Both the position numbers and the translations under genes were made by a program. A stretch of 64,000 nt of DNA, taken from positions 689,954-753,953 of the forward strand of contig NW_005200600.1 in NCBI RefSeq assembly GCF_000372725.1, given 5' to 3'. Shown here piece by piece: positions 18,645-28,812 of this stretch. Within the stretch, counting starts at the first letter, position 1, and every line of letters begins with the position of its first letter. The notes under the pieces were generated by a model. It had not been told where the DNA came from. It was given only the letters and a program-made list of their open reading frames with translations, and made no database searches. The stretch comes from Emiliania huxleyi CCMP1516 (taxonomy: Eukaryota > Haptophyta > Isochrysidales > Noelaerhabdaceae).

Positions 18645-20051
18645 ATGGCCGCTCCACGCTCGGCCCGCTCTCTCTCTGCCTTGCGGCCCGCTCTCTCTCC
18701 CACGATCCGGGCCCAGCAAGGAGGCTCTGAGTGCACGACCGACTGGGAATGCTCCCTGGGCGGCAGGTGCGTCAGCAGCGATGCTGCGCAGCATATGACA
18801 CGGAGCAACCCCGCATCCGACGCCAGGCCGCGAGGCAGATGCGCATGCGACGCGTGGTTCACCGGTGGGGACTGCAGCCTCCTCAACCTCGAGCCAGCAG
18901 CTTCGCCTGAAAGCGCCGGGCTCCAGGTACCCGGCTACCACTCGTGGGGCGGGCGGTGCACCTACGATGGCGCGACGGGCAAGTATGTCGGCGCCTTTAG
19001 CATGATGGTCGGCGGTTGCTCTCTCAACCAGTGGCAGTGGGGGAGCGCGATTGTGGTTGCAGAGGCGGATGCACCCGAGGGTCCGTACTCCCTCATCGGT
19101 GAGCCGCCCTCCTCGCTCGCGCCCGAGGGCGCGGCGCTGCCGCCGTGGGCGCACAACGCCTTCCTCAGCTTCGACCCCGCCTCGGGGCGCCACTTGCTCT
19201 TCCACATCGGTGCGGAACACCGCCTCCCGGCAAATAAGTTTTGCAACCGCTCCGACCCACGCCGCTTCCGGCCGTCGGCGTGGGTGCCAGCGAACGCACG
19301 GCGGCAACTTGTGCAGCCGCGGCAGCGCGGCGGCACCCTCGACTACCTCTCGGACCCAATCTTTGTCTCCTCAGCGCCGAGCCCAAGGGGCCCGTGGGAG
19401 GTGCCGGGCAGGCGGGTCGAGCTGAGCGGCCCCGCCGACTCGTGGGTGCGCCGCGTGTCCAACCCGGGTCCCTTCATCTTCCCGAACGGCACCGTCCTGC
19501 TCTACACCTCGGCGGACCCCTGCCCGCCCGGCTGGGGCCGCGCGCCGACGTGCATCGCCCTCTTCCGCGCGCCCTCGTGGGAGGGGCCGTACACACTGCT
19601 GAGCACCAGCGCGCCGCTTGTCCGGCCCGAGAGCGAGGACCCGTTCGTCTTTCGCGACCCGCGCGGAAGCTTTCACATGCTCACGAATGTCAACACGTTC
19701 CACCGCCGCTGCGATGCGGGCGCCGCGTGCGGCGGGCACGCGTGGAGCCTCGACGGCCTCACCTGGAGCGGGCAGGCGATTGGCGCCTTTGGCCCCACCG
19801 TGGAGCTCGCAAACGGCTCCTCCTTCACGAACGCGTACGCGGAGAGGCCGCTCGTCTACCAAGACGCTCTCGGCGCCCCCGTCGCGCTCTTTGTCGGGAT
19901 GGGCCGCTCCGTCTACGCAGACTCGATCAGCTGGGCCTGGCGTTTCGCCGGGTCCCGGCCTCTCGCGCAGGGTGCGAGCCCAGCTCGAGCGTTGGCTCAC
20001 AAACAAAACGAACGAAGGAAGGCACAAGACGCACACAAATGGACGAAATGA
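18645..20051 (+). CDS. GH43-like five-bladed propeller protein with EGF-like domain
   Basis: ~468 aa. The N-terminal Cys-rich module (SECTTDWECSLGGRCVSSDA, GRCACDAWFTGGDCSLLNLE) is EGF-like. The rest has the repeated WG/SDP/YL rhythm of GH43/GH62/GH32-type beta-propellers: YHSWGGRCTYDG, DYLSDPIFVSSAPSPRGPWE, SNPGPFIFPNGTVLLYTSAD, RPESEDPFVFRDPRGSFHML, NAYAERPLVYQDALGAPVAL. Probably a secreted carbohydrate-acting or binding protein. It is transcribed away from the plastid-protein gene across a ~290-bp spacer. The last ~30 codons are unlike the domain and may be intron or UTR. Exact family and catalytic residues not established. Confidence 0.7.
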   Translation: MAAPRSARSLSALRPALSPTIRAQQGGSECTTDWECSLGGRCVSSDAAQHMTRSNPASDARPRGRCACDAWFTGGDCSLLNLEPAASPESAGLQVPGYHSWGGRCTYDGATGKYVGAFSMMVGGCSLNQWQWGSAIVVAEADAPEGPYSLIGEPPSSLAPEGAALPPWAHNAFLSFDPASGRHLLFHIGAEHRLPANKFCNRSDPRRFRPSAWVPANARRQLVQPRQRGGTLDYLSDPIFVSSAPSPRGPWEVPGRRVELSGPADSWVRRVSNPGPFIFPNGTVLLYTSADPCPPGWGRAPTCIALFRAPSWEGPYTLLSTSAPLVRPESEDPFVFRDPRGSFHMLTNVNTFHRRCDAGAACGGHAWSLDGLTWSGQAIGAFGPTVELANGSSFTNAYAERPLVYQDALGAPVALFVGMGRSVYADSISWAWRFAGSRPLAQGASPARALAHKQNERRKAQDAHKWTK

Positions 20052-20055
20052 GTGC

Positions 20056-20097
20056 GTGAGTGTTCGACTTGCTTGGTATTACTAAAATCTCTCTCCC
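20056..20097 (+). terminator. Recurrent gene-3'-end motif, copy D
   Basis: GTGAGTGTTCGACTTGCTTG then GTATTACTAAAATCTCTCTC, 5 bp past the stop of the GH43-like gene. Diverged relative of the motifs at 8083, 11178 and 13880. Confidence 0.5.
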
Positions 20098-20370
20098 AAA
20101 ACAAACAACCCGGGGACCACAAGAGGCAGTGAGGTGAGGTGTATTTGGTGTGTTGCGTGTGAGGACTGAGGAGCGCAACACCGGCGCACCACACAAGGCC
20201 GCCCGCAAAAGCGGGAGGCGTGGGGATCGACGGATAACCAGGGCGCAGGGGTGAGGGGACTGAAGATCCCGTTCCCTCTCTCACACCAACACATGTCCCT
20301 AAATCCCTCTCGTCTCAGAGTTCGCGAAACCGGTGCTATATCGTATCCGATTCATGCTACAGTAGGATGG

Positions 20371-21228
20371 CTACGTGTGATGGTTACAAATATTACGGGT
20401 CTGCACGCCGCCCGGCCGCGGCACCAGGTGCGGCGAGCGCCGAAGAGTCGCACCAGGCGTACGATATGAGCCAGCGTTCAAGCTGCGAAGCTCCGAGCCG
20501 CTGCCGCCCTGCGCCACTGCCACCTCGGCCGCTGCGGTCGCCACGCTGCGGTCTGCGATCGCACAGCCCTCGGGCAGCGGGTACGGCCGTTCGACAGGCA
20601 GCAGGCTTGAGGTGTCCTCGCCCGCCTCGAGAGCCGCGCCGACCGCGGCAAACGCGCTCGTCACGTCGGTGATTGCAGCGACGATGCCGTCGGCCACGGC
20701 GAGAAGGCGCGTCGCCTCGCCGCGCAAGCCCATCTGAAGCGAGCGTTGCGCCGGCAGCGGGTGCGTGAACGCGTGTCGGCCGGAGTCACCGCCGAGAGCA
20801 CGCTCGGGGTCCCACTGCACGACGATGGCAGCTGAGGCACCGGAGTCGTCGCGGTCGCTGCGCTCGCCTTGCTGCGCACTCGCCAGCACGGCGTCGAGCA
20901 GCAGCTTGTCGAAGCTGGCACGGTGCAGATCGATCGCGAGCACGCGTGACTGGTTGGCGTCCTTGCGAGTCCAGCCACAGCGGTAGCCCATCCACACGAA
21001 AGACGGTTTGATCCATGTCATGCGACCCTCCTTCCACGGCGGCACGAACCTCTGGGCCTCGACAGCAGCCGATGCAATCGATGCGTTGTAGGCCTGGTAA
21101 ACGCGGACGGTGTGCTCATCGTGCACGGCACGGATCTCACGCGTGCCGCCCACCACGTGCGCCTCGGCGAGGGCGACCTGCGACTCCAGCTCGAAGGCTT
21201 CCTTCACTTCCACCCCGTCCCCAGCCAT
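20371..21228 (-). CDS. DUF4291 family protein
   Basis: The region TVRVYQAYNASIASAAVEAQ, RFVPPWKEGRMTWIKPSFVW, MGYRCGWTRKDANQSRVLAI matches the hallmark of DUF4291 (bacteria, fungi, algae; function unknown). The following VQWDPERALGGDSGRHAFTH and LPAQRSLQMGLRGEATRLL also fit. The Met at 21228 (MAGDGVEVKEAF) is preferred to 21351 because the extra N-terminus overlaps an AAAATTCTTTT promoter-like motif. The last ~60 residues diverge from the domain and could be read-through past a splice site. No introns needed in the domain. Confidence 0.8.
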   Translation of the reverse strand: MAGDGVEVKEAFELESQVALAEAHVVGGTREIRAVHDEHTVRVYQAYNASIASAAVEAQRFVPPWKEGRMTWIKPSFVWMGYRCGWTRKDANQSRVLAIDLHRASFDKLLLDAVLASAQQGERSDRDDSGASAAIVVQWDPERALGGDSGRHAFTHPLPAQRSLQMGLRGEATRLLAVADGIVAAITDVTSAFAAVGAALEAGEDTSSLLPVERPYPLPEGCAIADRSVATAAAEVAVAQGGSGSELRSLNAGSYRTPGATLRRSPHLVPRPGGVQTRNICNHHT

Positions 21229-21293
21229 CACGGAGGTCACTTTCTTTTTCCCTGTGTAGTGCCAGCAAGTGTGACAACGGCGCGCGAACACCA

Positions 21294-21307
21294 AAAAAGA
21301 ATTTTCC
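21294..21307 (-). promoter_or_regulatory. GGAAAATTCTTTTTT motif upstream of DUF4291 gene
   Basis: Lies 66-79 bp upstream of the ATG at 21228. One of a set of A/T-rich AAAATTCTTT boxes in otherwise GC-rich upstream regions (also 26381, 28671, 29283, 47601, 57279). Confidence 0.45.
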
Positions 21308-21561
21308 GCGCCCGAACAGGTGTGGGTACTTCTTGCTTGAGCGGCACTCATGACAAACGTGTGAGTTTTGGATTTTGAGAGAGATTTGTTTTAGATTTTG
21401 TTGTTTGGCTAAAAATCTCTCTCATGACGGGGTAGGTAGGGTAGGTCTGGGCCCTCCCGTCGGGGTTTTCCCTCTCTTCTGGAATTTTCAAAAAAAGAAA
21501 TTTCAGCCATCCTAGACTTTGCTAGCGCCGAATAAATTTTTCAAAACCCCGCCAGCAGGCT

Positions 21562-23380
21562 GTGAGGGTGAACCTTCTTCTTTTCTACCAGGCTAGGATT
21601 GAGAGCAGCCTCGCTCTCAATCCTAGAAGTCGAAGGATTGTGAGCAGTCCAAGTGCTCCAAGTACTCCTCGCAATCGTAGCATCTCTGTGCGATTGTGAG
21701 CGCCTACGCTCGCAATCCTACATCTTCTAGGACTAAGAGCAGCTCCGCTCCCAAGATGACTGGTGACGCCTACGACTACTACCAGCGCGCTCGCAATCCG
21801 AGCAAAGTCTAGGATTGCTCACAATCCTAGCAACATGCCTCCGATTGCGAGCAGGAGCGCTCGCAATCCTAGAACTTTCGCCGATTGCGAGCGACACCGC
21901 CCACAGTCCTACGACTTCTAGGATTGCGAGCAGGTCCCCTCGCAATCAGTGCGATCACTGTTTGGATTGTGAGGAGACCCTCCCGGCGCGCTCACTCACA
22001 AGCGCTTGCGGCTGGAGCGATTGGGAGCACCCTATGTGCGCTGCTAGCAATCCTTGGATCTTTGCTACGATTGTGAGCGCAGCCGCTCATAGTCCTACAA
22101 GATGTAGGATTGCGAGCGCTACTGCTCGCAATCGGAGGCATGTTGCTAGGATTGTGAGCTAAGCTGCTCGCAACCCTAGACTTTGCTCGGATTGCGAGCG
22201 CGATGGTAGTAGTCGTAGGCGTCACCAGTCACCTTGGGAGCGGAGCTGCTCATAGTCCTACTCCCTTAATGTAGGTAAACCATAAAAGTAGGTTTGAATT
22301 CGTCCACGTAAGGCTTGGTGAGTGGTTGGGGTGGCCTCAGGCATCCCCAAGGGAGCCGCTGCGGTGCCACATAAGCAGCTTAGTGATTGTCGAGACTTTA
22401 AAGTATTCGTTTGAAGATATCGCAAACAGGACAGACGCTACTATGGGGTATGGTCACCAGTAAACCATAATTCGACTTTGAGGGATCATATCTCAAAAAG
22501 CCGGGAGACAGCATAGCCTTATTATTGCATGTTATGCCACATAAGGTCAAACTTGACCCCACAAGCATCAAGAACCCGATGCTCCGGCTCGACTGTGCCG
22601 GCACACTGCCTCCTCGCGCCGGCTGCTAGCAGGCCGTCGCGGCCCGTGGTGCACCAGAGAGAGAGGTCGACACGTTGCCCCCGCCGGCGAGTCCGCGCGG
22701 CTCAGGCCGGCCAGAAGGTGTGTGGTGACGGCACCGTGGCAGGCGTGCGGAGAAGAGCTCGCCGAACGCGAGCAGCAGATGGCCAAAGTGTACCAGCGCG
22801 AGAGCCTCGCGAGCGGGCGCAGAAGAAGCTCGCCGTGACACGATGCCGGGCGGTGGTGATGCTCTGGCGGCTGTGCACAGTGGGCAAAGTCAGGCTGCAA
22901 CAGGGCAGCACGATGGTAGTGCCCTGCTGCAGCCTGGCCTGACATGCACAGGGCGAACAGAGACACTACTATCGTCCGGCGCTCGTCACCGAATCTGGGC
23001 CAACTTCGACCGCCGCCACAGCTCGCCACGAGCACGCAGCGACAAAATGTTGACTGTACGGAAGTTGAGGCTGGTCGAGAGGAAGAGGCTGCCGTGCGAG
23101 CCGGCAGCAGGCTGGCTCGTCGTGGACTGCGGCGGCGATTCTTATGGGTTTCTCTGTTCATAGAGCTTTTTAGTTTTATGTTCATAGTAGCGTATACGCT
23201 ACTATGGTTTACCCACATTAAGCGAGTAGAAGACGTAAGGATTGCGAGCGTAAGGGCTCACAATCGCAGAGAGATGCTACGATTGCGAGGAGTGCTGCTC
23301 ACAATCTTTCGACTTCTAGGATTGAGAGCGAGGCTGCTCTAACTCAATCCTAGCGGGGTAGAAAAGAAGGATCACCCTGA
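21562..23380. mobile_element. Foldback-type element with hairpin-array inverted ends
   Basis: The left end (TGAGGGTGAACCTTCTTCTT then TTCTACC..GGCTAGGATTGAGAGC) is inverted at the right end (23210-23380 read on minus), continuing for ~170 bp. The inner boundary is CTTAATGTRGGTAAACCATA at 22265-22285 and 23200-23220. The ends are built of ~26-nt palindromes of the type GATTGYGAGC-N-GCTCRCAATC separated by ~15-25 nt; the left arm (~720 bp) has about ten, the right about three. The interior (22.3-23.2 kb) has no recognisable transposase. It sits 85 bp upstream of the HEAT gene start. Foldback/MITE class is inferred from architecture. Confidence 0.7.
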
Positions 23381-23464
23381 GTGAGGTTTGGAACCCCCAC
23401 CCCACACTGTTCCAGCGCCGATCGAGGTTCGACGCTACGTGTCAAGGCCGTGCGAGACCGCAGG

Positions 23465-24175
23465 ATGATGTTCGTGGCCTCCCTCGCTGCTGCGCTGATC
23501 GTCCTATCAGCCGGAGCGCTCCTTTACAGCAGCTCACTCATGGAGGCCAGGTTCGACGGACGGCGGACCTGGCTCGATGCTCACCCTCCACGAAAGGCGA
23601 GCGAAGACTACGAAATCTTGCGGCGCCGGCGCCTCGCCGCGCTGACGGAGCTCGCACCGGCTGAGGTTGAGCGCTATCTCCCCGCCGTCGTAGCCAGCCT
23701 CGACCGCGACGACGGCGAGGTCCGTCGGCTCGCTGTCTTGGTGCTCGAGCGAATGGCAGACGAGCCTGCGACGCTCGACGCGCATGGCGCAGAGCTGACG
23801 GCTCTGCTGGGACGCAGCGCCGACGCCCGAGTCCGGCTCTCCGTTGCGCGCACGCTGTCGAAGCTCGGCGCGCCGCTGATAGCGGCGGCAGCTGCGCTCG
23901 TGTCGCGGCTCGAAGACAGCGACGCTGAGGTGCGCGCTGCGGCCGTCGCGGCGCTCGGCGCCCTGCCGGCGGAGACGCTGGCGACGCACACGCACGCCGC
24001 GGTCGAGCTGCTGTCGAGGGCTGGGGACGCAGAGGCGTCCGCCGCCGCAATCGACGGCTGGGCCGACAAGCTGTCGGGGAGGCCAGAGGGTGACGAGCTG
24101 GGCGGCCTCCAGTTCTCGCTCGGGAGAATGGGGCGCGAGTGGGGTGACGGTGGCGTCGGGGACGGCGTGCCGTAG
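23465..24175 (+). CDS. Membrane-anchored HEAT-repeat protein
   Basis: 236 aa, intronless. The N-terminal signal-anchor MMFVASLAAALIVLSAGALL is followed by helical pairs of HEAT/armadillo-like type: LPAVVASLDRDDGEVRRLAV, LTALLGRSADARVRLSVART, VSRLEDSDAEVRAAAVAALG. The start is placed at the tandem Met before the hydrophobic segment; open frame further upstream belongs to the foldback-element border. Role unknown; such repeats scaffold protein interactions. Confidence 0.75.
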   Translation: MMFVASLAAALIVLSAGALLYSSSLMEARFDGRRTWLDAHPPRKASEDYEILRRRRLAALTELAPAEVERYLPAVVASLDRDDGEVRRLAVLVLERMADEPATLDAHGAELTALLGRSADARVRLSVARTLSKLGAPLIAAAAALVSRLEDSDAEVRAAAVAALGALPAETLATHTHAAVELLSRAGDAEASAAAIDGWADKLSGRPEGDELGGLQFSLGRMGREWGDGGVGDGVP

Positions 24176-24486
24176 ATTTGCGGAGCTGTCGTCCTTCTGT
24201 TTTGTGATAGTAATATATTATACAGTGTGTGTGTATATATATGCAGAATGTGCACAACTCTCTCTCTACTCTCTCGCAGGGGTCGACCGATTCGTACTAC
24301 TGAACAGAACACACTGACACACCAAATCTCGATAGAGGTTGAGAGCTCGGACAGAGAGTGAGAGAGAAGACGAGAGGCCAGAGACCGAGAGAGCACCAGC
24401 AGGCAGCAGCATCCTGCACACAGCCAGCCGCATCACCACGGTCCCTCTCGCCGCGGCCGCAGCGACGACCGTTTAGGCGGCGGCCG
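24176..24486. other. Convergent intergenic, no gene
   Basis: Short AT-rich stretch (GTGTGTGTATATATATGCAG at 24226) after the HEAT gene, then GAGA-rich spacer to the DUF7495-type gene 3' end. Nothing else recognised. Confidence 0.5.
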
Positions 24487-25311
24487 CTAGGGTACGTCGC
24501 GCGACCATATGAGATCCCTGTCGTGCCCGCAGCCGGTGCTGGCGGTGCAGTCCGCCTCCAGCTCGTCCTTGGTGCAGAGGCGTGCGCCAGCCTCAATGCA
24601 GATGGCCTCAGCCTCGGCAAATGTCTTGTCGCTGTGGCACCCGCCCATACCGTCCACCGAATCTGCCCATGGGCAGCTTTCGCTTCGCTTGCTCCAGCGG
24701 TTGATGCGCGTGTCAGAGCAGCAGCGCACCTCGTGTAGCTCAGAAGCCGCAACCCAGCCGGCCGGCTCCGCGCAGTTGCCGACCCGTCCGCACTCGACGA
24801 AACGCAGAGCGGTAGACGGACTGACCGAGGGGGGCGGCGGCAGCGGCGGCGGCGGCAGCGGATCGGCCGACGGCGTCGTCTGTACGTCGCTCGACCATAT
24901 GAGATCCCTGTCGTGCCCGCAGCCGGTGCCGGCGGTGCAGTCCGCCTCCAGCTCGTCCTTGGTGCAGAGGCGCGCGCCAGCCTCAATGCAGATGGCCTCA
25001 GCCTCGGCAAATGTCTTGTCGCTGTGGCACCCGCCCATACCGGCGTCCGACTCTGCCCACGGGCAGCTTTCGCTTCGCTTACTCCAGCGGTTGATGCGCG
25101 TGTCGGAGCAGCAGCGCACCTCGTGCAACTCGCCCTGCGGCTCCAGCAAGCCCTGCGCCATGGCTTCGCCGCAGTTTCCGCGCCTTCCACAGACGACCCA
25201 GCGCGGCTTGGCCACGGTCGCCGCCGGGGGAGGCGGCGAGGGCGGCGGCGATGCTGGCGGGGGTGGTGACGGCGAGGGCGGGGGTGGTGACGGCGGGGGA
25301 GGCGGCCCCAA
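24487..25311 (-). CDS. Secreted-type protein with two DUF7495-like domains
   Basis: Two near-identical ~100-aa Cys-rich domains follow a Pro/Ser linker (PPPPPSPPPPSPSPPPPASP). Each has HEVRCCSDTRINRWSKRSES, CPWA, GGCHSDKTFAEAEAICIEAG, ARLCTKDELEADCTA and GCGHDRDLIWS, the pattern of the DUF7495/lectin-like modules of marine algae. Nucleotide identity of the two repeats (24490-24800 and 24885-25200) is very high, so the duplication is recent or kept by gene conversion. The true N-terminus, presumably a signal peptide, lies upstream of 25311 in an unresolved exon. Function likely extracellular. Confidence 0.7.
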   Translation of the reverse strand: MGPPPPPSPPPPSPSPPPPASPPPSPPPPAATVAKPRWVVCGRRGNCGEAMAQGLLEPQGELHEVRCCSDTRINRWSKRSESCPWAESDAGMGGCHSDKTFAEAEAICIEAGARLCTKDELEADCTAGTGCGHDRDLIWSSDVQTTPSADPLPPPPLPPPPSVSPSTALRFVECGRVGNCAEPAGWVAASELHEVRCCSDTRINRWSKRSESCPWADSVDGMGGCHSDKTFAEAEAICIEAGARLCTKDELEADCTASTGCGHDRDLIWSRDVP

Positions 25312-25353
25312 ATCTCGGCCGCGGGAATCAGAAGCTACCGGCTATCGGTAGTA

Positions 25354-25483
<130 letters not shown>

Positions 25484-26324
25484 GTGGGTTTTCTTCCTTG
25501 CGGGCCGCTGAGTACATGCACGTGAGAGTGACCAGCCACAAACAAACCAACAAGTGAGTAAGTAATGACTAATGTTCGTTCGTTCGGTGCATGCAGTCAG
25601 TGCTGAAGAAAGTCGGGAACGCACGTGTGCTCCAAAAGCGCCGACAGGTGGTGCTCCAAAAGCGCCAACAGGCTGGATGCTCTCAAGACTCAACTTCTAC
25701 ACGACCATCAGAGGCCTGCGTGCAGAGCTCACGTAGCACGTTATCGATCTCGCGTTCGGGTTCGCGTGACTGTGACCGTGCAGGCCGCTAAGCGGGATTC
25801 ACCCACCCACACACGACAGGGACACAGCGCGCAGCGTCCCACAGAGTCAGAGAGTCCTCTCTCGCATTGGACAGGTTACATCCGGCTGCACGGGGCAGGG
25901 CACAGGCCTCCGACTGCGCGCTTTAGCGGCGTGAAATTCTTTATACTTTAAAGAAAGAATTCTTAAAACAAAGAAAGAAAGGCAGAAACAGACAACCCAA
26001 GGGAGTGAGGGGAAATTCTTTCACCGCACGAGCGCTGGCGAGGTGGTACTCCCACGCCTGGGTTTTACATGTAGTCTGGCCGAGTCAACCCGAGACAGCC
26101 TCGGCGAGACTGCGTCAGCTGTTCCCACAGCAGGCTGGAAGTACCTCGCCACCACGAGCAAATGGTAAAATTCTTCCACCGCTAGTGCCAGTGCGCGGTC
26201 CCCCGTGCCCAGTAAAAAGAAAGAAAACAAAGCCAAGGGAGGGATGGGAGGACGGCACGCCGCCACCACCCCAGTAAAAAGAAAGAAAACGGCTAACCCA
26301 AGGGAGGGATGGGAGGACCACCCC

Positions 26325-26376
26325 AATAAATAAATACAACGGACATCCCAAGCTAGGGCTGGGTCGAGGACAAACC
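26325..26376 (-). repeat. Dispersed ~50-bp repeat with (TTTA)n tail, copy 1
   Basis: Plus strand: AATAAATAAATACAACGGAC then ATCCCAAGCTAGGGCTGGGT and CGAGGACAAAC. Also at 29193-29244 and 34305-34363. The tail and shared body suggest the 3' end of a SINE/LINE-like element read on the minus strand. Confidence 0.6.
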
Positions 26377-26380
26377 CAAC

Positions 26381-26390
26381 TAAAATTCTT
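26381..26390 (+). promoter_or_regulatory. TAAAATTCTT motif upstream of REX1B-like gene
   Basis: Located 116-125 bp upstream of the ATG at 26506; same box as upstream of NOSIP. Confidence 0.4.
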
Positions 26391-26505
26391 TCCGGCGCCA
26401 GGGGGGGGGGGGTCCGGCGCGAGCGTCGCTGACAGTCACACACGTGCCCGATCACACAGCAACACGACCGCGGGCCCAGACCGCACGCACGCACAGCAAT
26501 TCGCA

Positions 26506-27427
26506 ATGCTATCGTCTGGCAGCAGTATCCGCCGCACTGAGCCCATGGCTGGCAAGGGCTCCGCGGAGCGCAGGCCGCCGCCTACCGTCGAGGATCTCAT
26601 GTTCGAGCGGCCGCACATCGCTGCGAGCGGAGCGAGAGAGCTGATGCAGTTGGTGCAAGAGAGCCAGCGGGCGCGGCTGGCTCTCGCGGCCAACTTTGAG
26701 TCGCGCTTCGAAGACCTCGTAACCGAGGGCGCCGCGTCGGGCTACCCGGCTCTCGTGGAGCAGTTCCGACCGCTCTTTGCGGCTTGCGATGCGACGCTCG
26801 AGGCGCTGGCTACGGCGCTGGCGGGGAGAGAGGGCGGTGCGGCCGCGTCGCGGCTCGTGACAAGCCTAGTCCGCGAGGAGAGGATGCGACACGACGCCCA
26901 CCTCAAGGTGTGCGGAGACGCCCGAGGCCCTTTCGAGACCTTTTGTCGAGGCAGTTTTGAGAGGCACAAACACGCTGATGCTGCGCTCGATCTGCCCTAG
27001 CCCCATCACCCTCCGTGTCTCAACCCCACCTCTCTTGCCGCAGGTGCAGGTGACACGGCAGCACAAGTCGGTAGCGGGGGTACCGCGGCCCTAGACGTTG
27101 GATTCTAGACAGCCACGAGGCGGCTCCGAGACCTTTCCGAGACCCTTCAGAGACCTTTCCGAGACAGCTCCGAGACAGCTCCGAGAACACACGTCTCCAC
27201 CGCCTCGTGCAACGCCCCGCGTGTGCACATGCCCCACCGTGCTAGGGCGTGTGCAACACTGACTTGGCCGCCTCTCCTCCTTCGCCGCGCAGGCGCCCGA
27301 CGAAGAGGAGGCGGCGGAGGCGCGGGCGGCGCTCGAGGGCGCGGAGGCGACGGAGATGGGGTACGTGGAAACGATACGCGAGCTGCTCGAGGAGCTCACA
27401 GCCGAGGCGGCCGACTGCGAGGACTGA
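26506..27427 (+). CDS. REX1B (required for excision 1-B)-like protein
   Basis: Three exons, 26506-26907, 27044-27079 and 27293-27427, join in phase 0 to give ~190 aa. The body is helical: ELMQLVQESQRARLALAANF, YPALVEQFRPLFAACDATLE, EERMRHDAHLKVQVTRQHKS, and a conserved-looking acidic end GYVETIRELLEELTAEAADC-ED. The order (R..L...F..Gf..yl, then F..c...v..Le, then EK..l...lQ, then I.eLleElt.ea.D) resembles the REX1B domain known from Chlamydomonas DNA-repair mutants. Family assignment is from memory of that pattern. The second intron contains repeated TCCGAGAC units. Confidence 0.6.
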
Positions 27428-28173
27428 GGCCACAGCAGGCGCGTCTTTGCTACTCTAGGGATCAGGTGTGAACGCGTCGCTCGTTCCTGTGATGCCACCG
27501 GGGGGGGCGGGGGCACACTCTCGACGCGAGTCTCGGCTACATTGGCTCAGCCCCCGCGCGAGGGGAAATAGATTAGTACACAACCCTTGAAAGTACTGCA
27601 AAATATTCACACCGACAGTGTCGTCGGCGCCGGGCACCGACTCGGGTACAAAATTCGCGTTGCGACGGGCCGAGACGCGAGACGCTTAGGGTTGTCAAAC
27701 GTTAAGAGCTGAACAGTGTTGCTAGTGTTAACAGTAACAACAGTGAACAGAACAACAGTGGGGCTCCCCAACAAAACAGTAGCTAACGTTAGGCCGGCCT
27801 GAACACAACAATAAGCATATAATAAGGAAGGCCTGGCAGTTTGACCCACGACGATCTCCAGCGTCCAGTGCGGGTAATACCCGAAAATACCCGGGAAACC
27901 CCAGGTATTTTCGGGGTTTACCCGGGGGTTTTGGCATTTTCTGCTTGCTGACCACTGAACAACAGTAACAACAGTAACAAACAGTAACAGCTTGGGCTGG
28001 GGAGAACACTTGAACAACGTTGAGGATTTCAGCCAACAATAGTACAACTGTTTCCCCCAGCGCGTGCTACCTGCTTCGGCCACGCGCAACGAGCTCCACG
28101 CTCGGCGCATTTCGCGTCGGCGCGCTGCGATCCGCCATCCGCGAAGAGAGAGGGTTCAACGGGCCTCGCGGGG
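27428..28173. other. Intergenic; hairpin and AACAGT repeats
   Basis: No gene. Perfect 12-bp inverted repeat CCCGAAAATACC/GGTATTTTCGGG with a ~12-nt loop at 27877-27913. Scattered AACAGTAACAACAGT repeats at 27714-27760 and 27952-27995. Confidence 0.55.
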
Positions 28174-28632
28174 CTACTCAGGGGGAAACAGTTGGTACTG
28201 GGTGGTCGTGGCCTGATGCCCGTGCGGTCGCTCGGCCTGGAGCGGCGTCTCGGCGGCGGCACGCGCCTCGCCGGGCGCCGCGGCGGCCGCCGCGCCGAGC
28301 TGCGCCGCGAGCCCGAGCATCGAGAGCCCTTGGCTAAACGGGAGCAGCGTAAGCTCTGTCGCCGGCGGCTGGTCTACAGCTGTTGAGGCGCGGCGAGCAT
28401 ATACGCGACCACGCAGCGCGAGCGCGGCAGCGACGAGGGCCATCGACAGCAGCAGCGCCGCACCGGCACCGGCGCTCGCACCACTCACACCAGAGAACCC
28501 CCAGTCGCTGCTGCCGGCGCGTGCGCCCCACGTTTTTGGCTCTAGCAGGCACGGACCCGGTGCCGGGAAGCAGGGACTCGCGATTGTGGCCGCTGCCTCC
28601 GCGTGCCGCAGCAGGACCAGCAGTGTGAGCAT
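28174..28632 (-). CDS. Small putative membrane or secreted protein (152 aa)
   Basis: A signal-like N-terminus (MLTLLVLLRHAEAAATIASP) and one strong transmembrane segment (AGAALLLSMALVAAALALRG) are followed by an Ala-rich tail. No family recognised. Support comes from the intact frame, plausible topology and an AAAATTCTTTTT box 40-50 bp upstream of the ATG, as at other starts here. Confidence 0.5.
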   Translation of the reverse strand: MLTLLVLLRHAEAAATIASPCFPAPGPCLLEPKTWGARAGSSDWGFSGVSGASAGAGAALLLSMALVAAALALRGRVYARRASTAVDQPPATELTLLPFSQGLSMLGLAAQLGAAAAAAPGEARAAAETPLQAERPHGHQATTTQYQLFPPE

Positions 28633-28670
28633 CCGTTCAGTCCACCAGAAAATCCCGAAGCGAACGCCAG

Positions 28671-28684
28671 AAAAAGAATTTTAG
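28671..28684 (-). promoter_or_regulatory. TAAAATTCTTTTT motif
   Basis: 39-52 bp upstream of the ATG at 28632 on the minus strand. Confidence 0.45.
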
Positions 28685-28812
28685 CAGACGACACGAGGCA
28701 CGGGACTGGCGCGCACTGGCACTAAAACAGGTAATCGCACGGCCGTCCTCCCATCCCTCCTTTTGTCTGTTTTCTTTCTTTCTTTAGAGACTATGGAAAG
28801 TTCACGTCATGA

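Noticed and set aside
22529-23218. Coding gene inside the foldback element
   Set aside because: Open frames on both strands overlap each other, lack recognisable domains and have Ser/Arg/Ala-biased composition typical of chance frames here.
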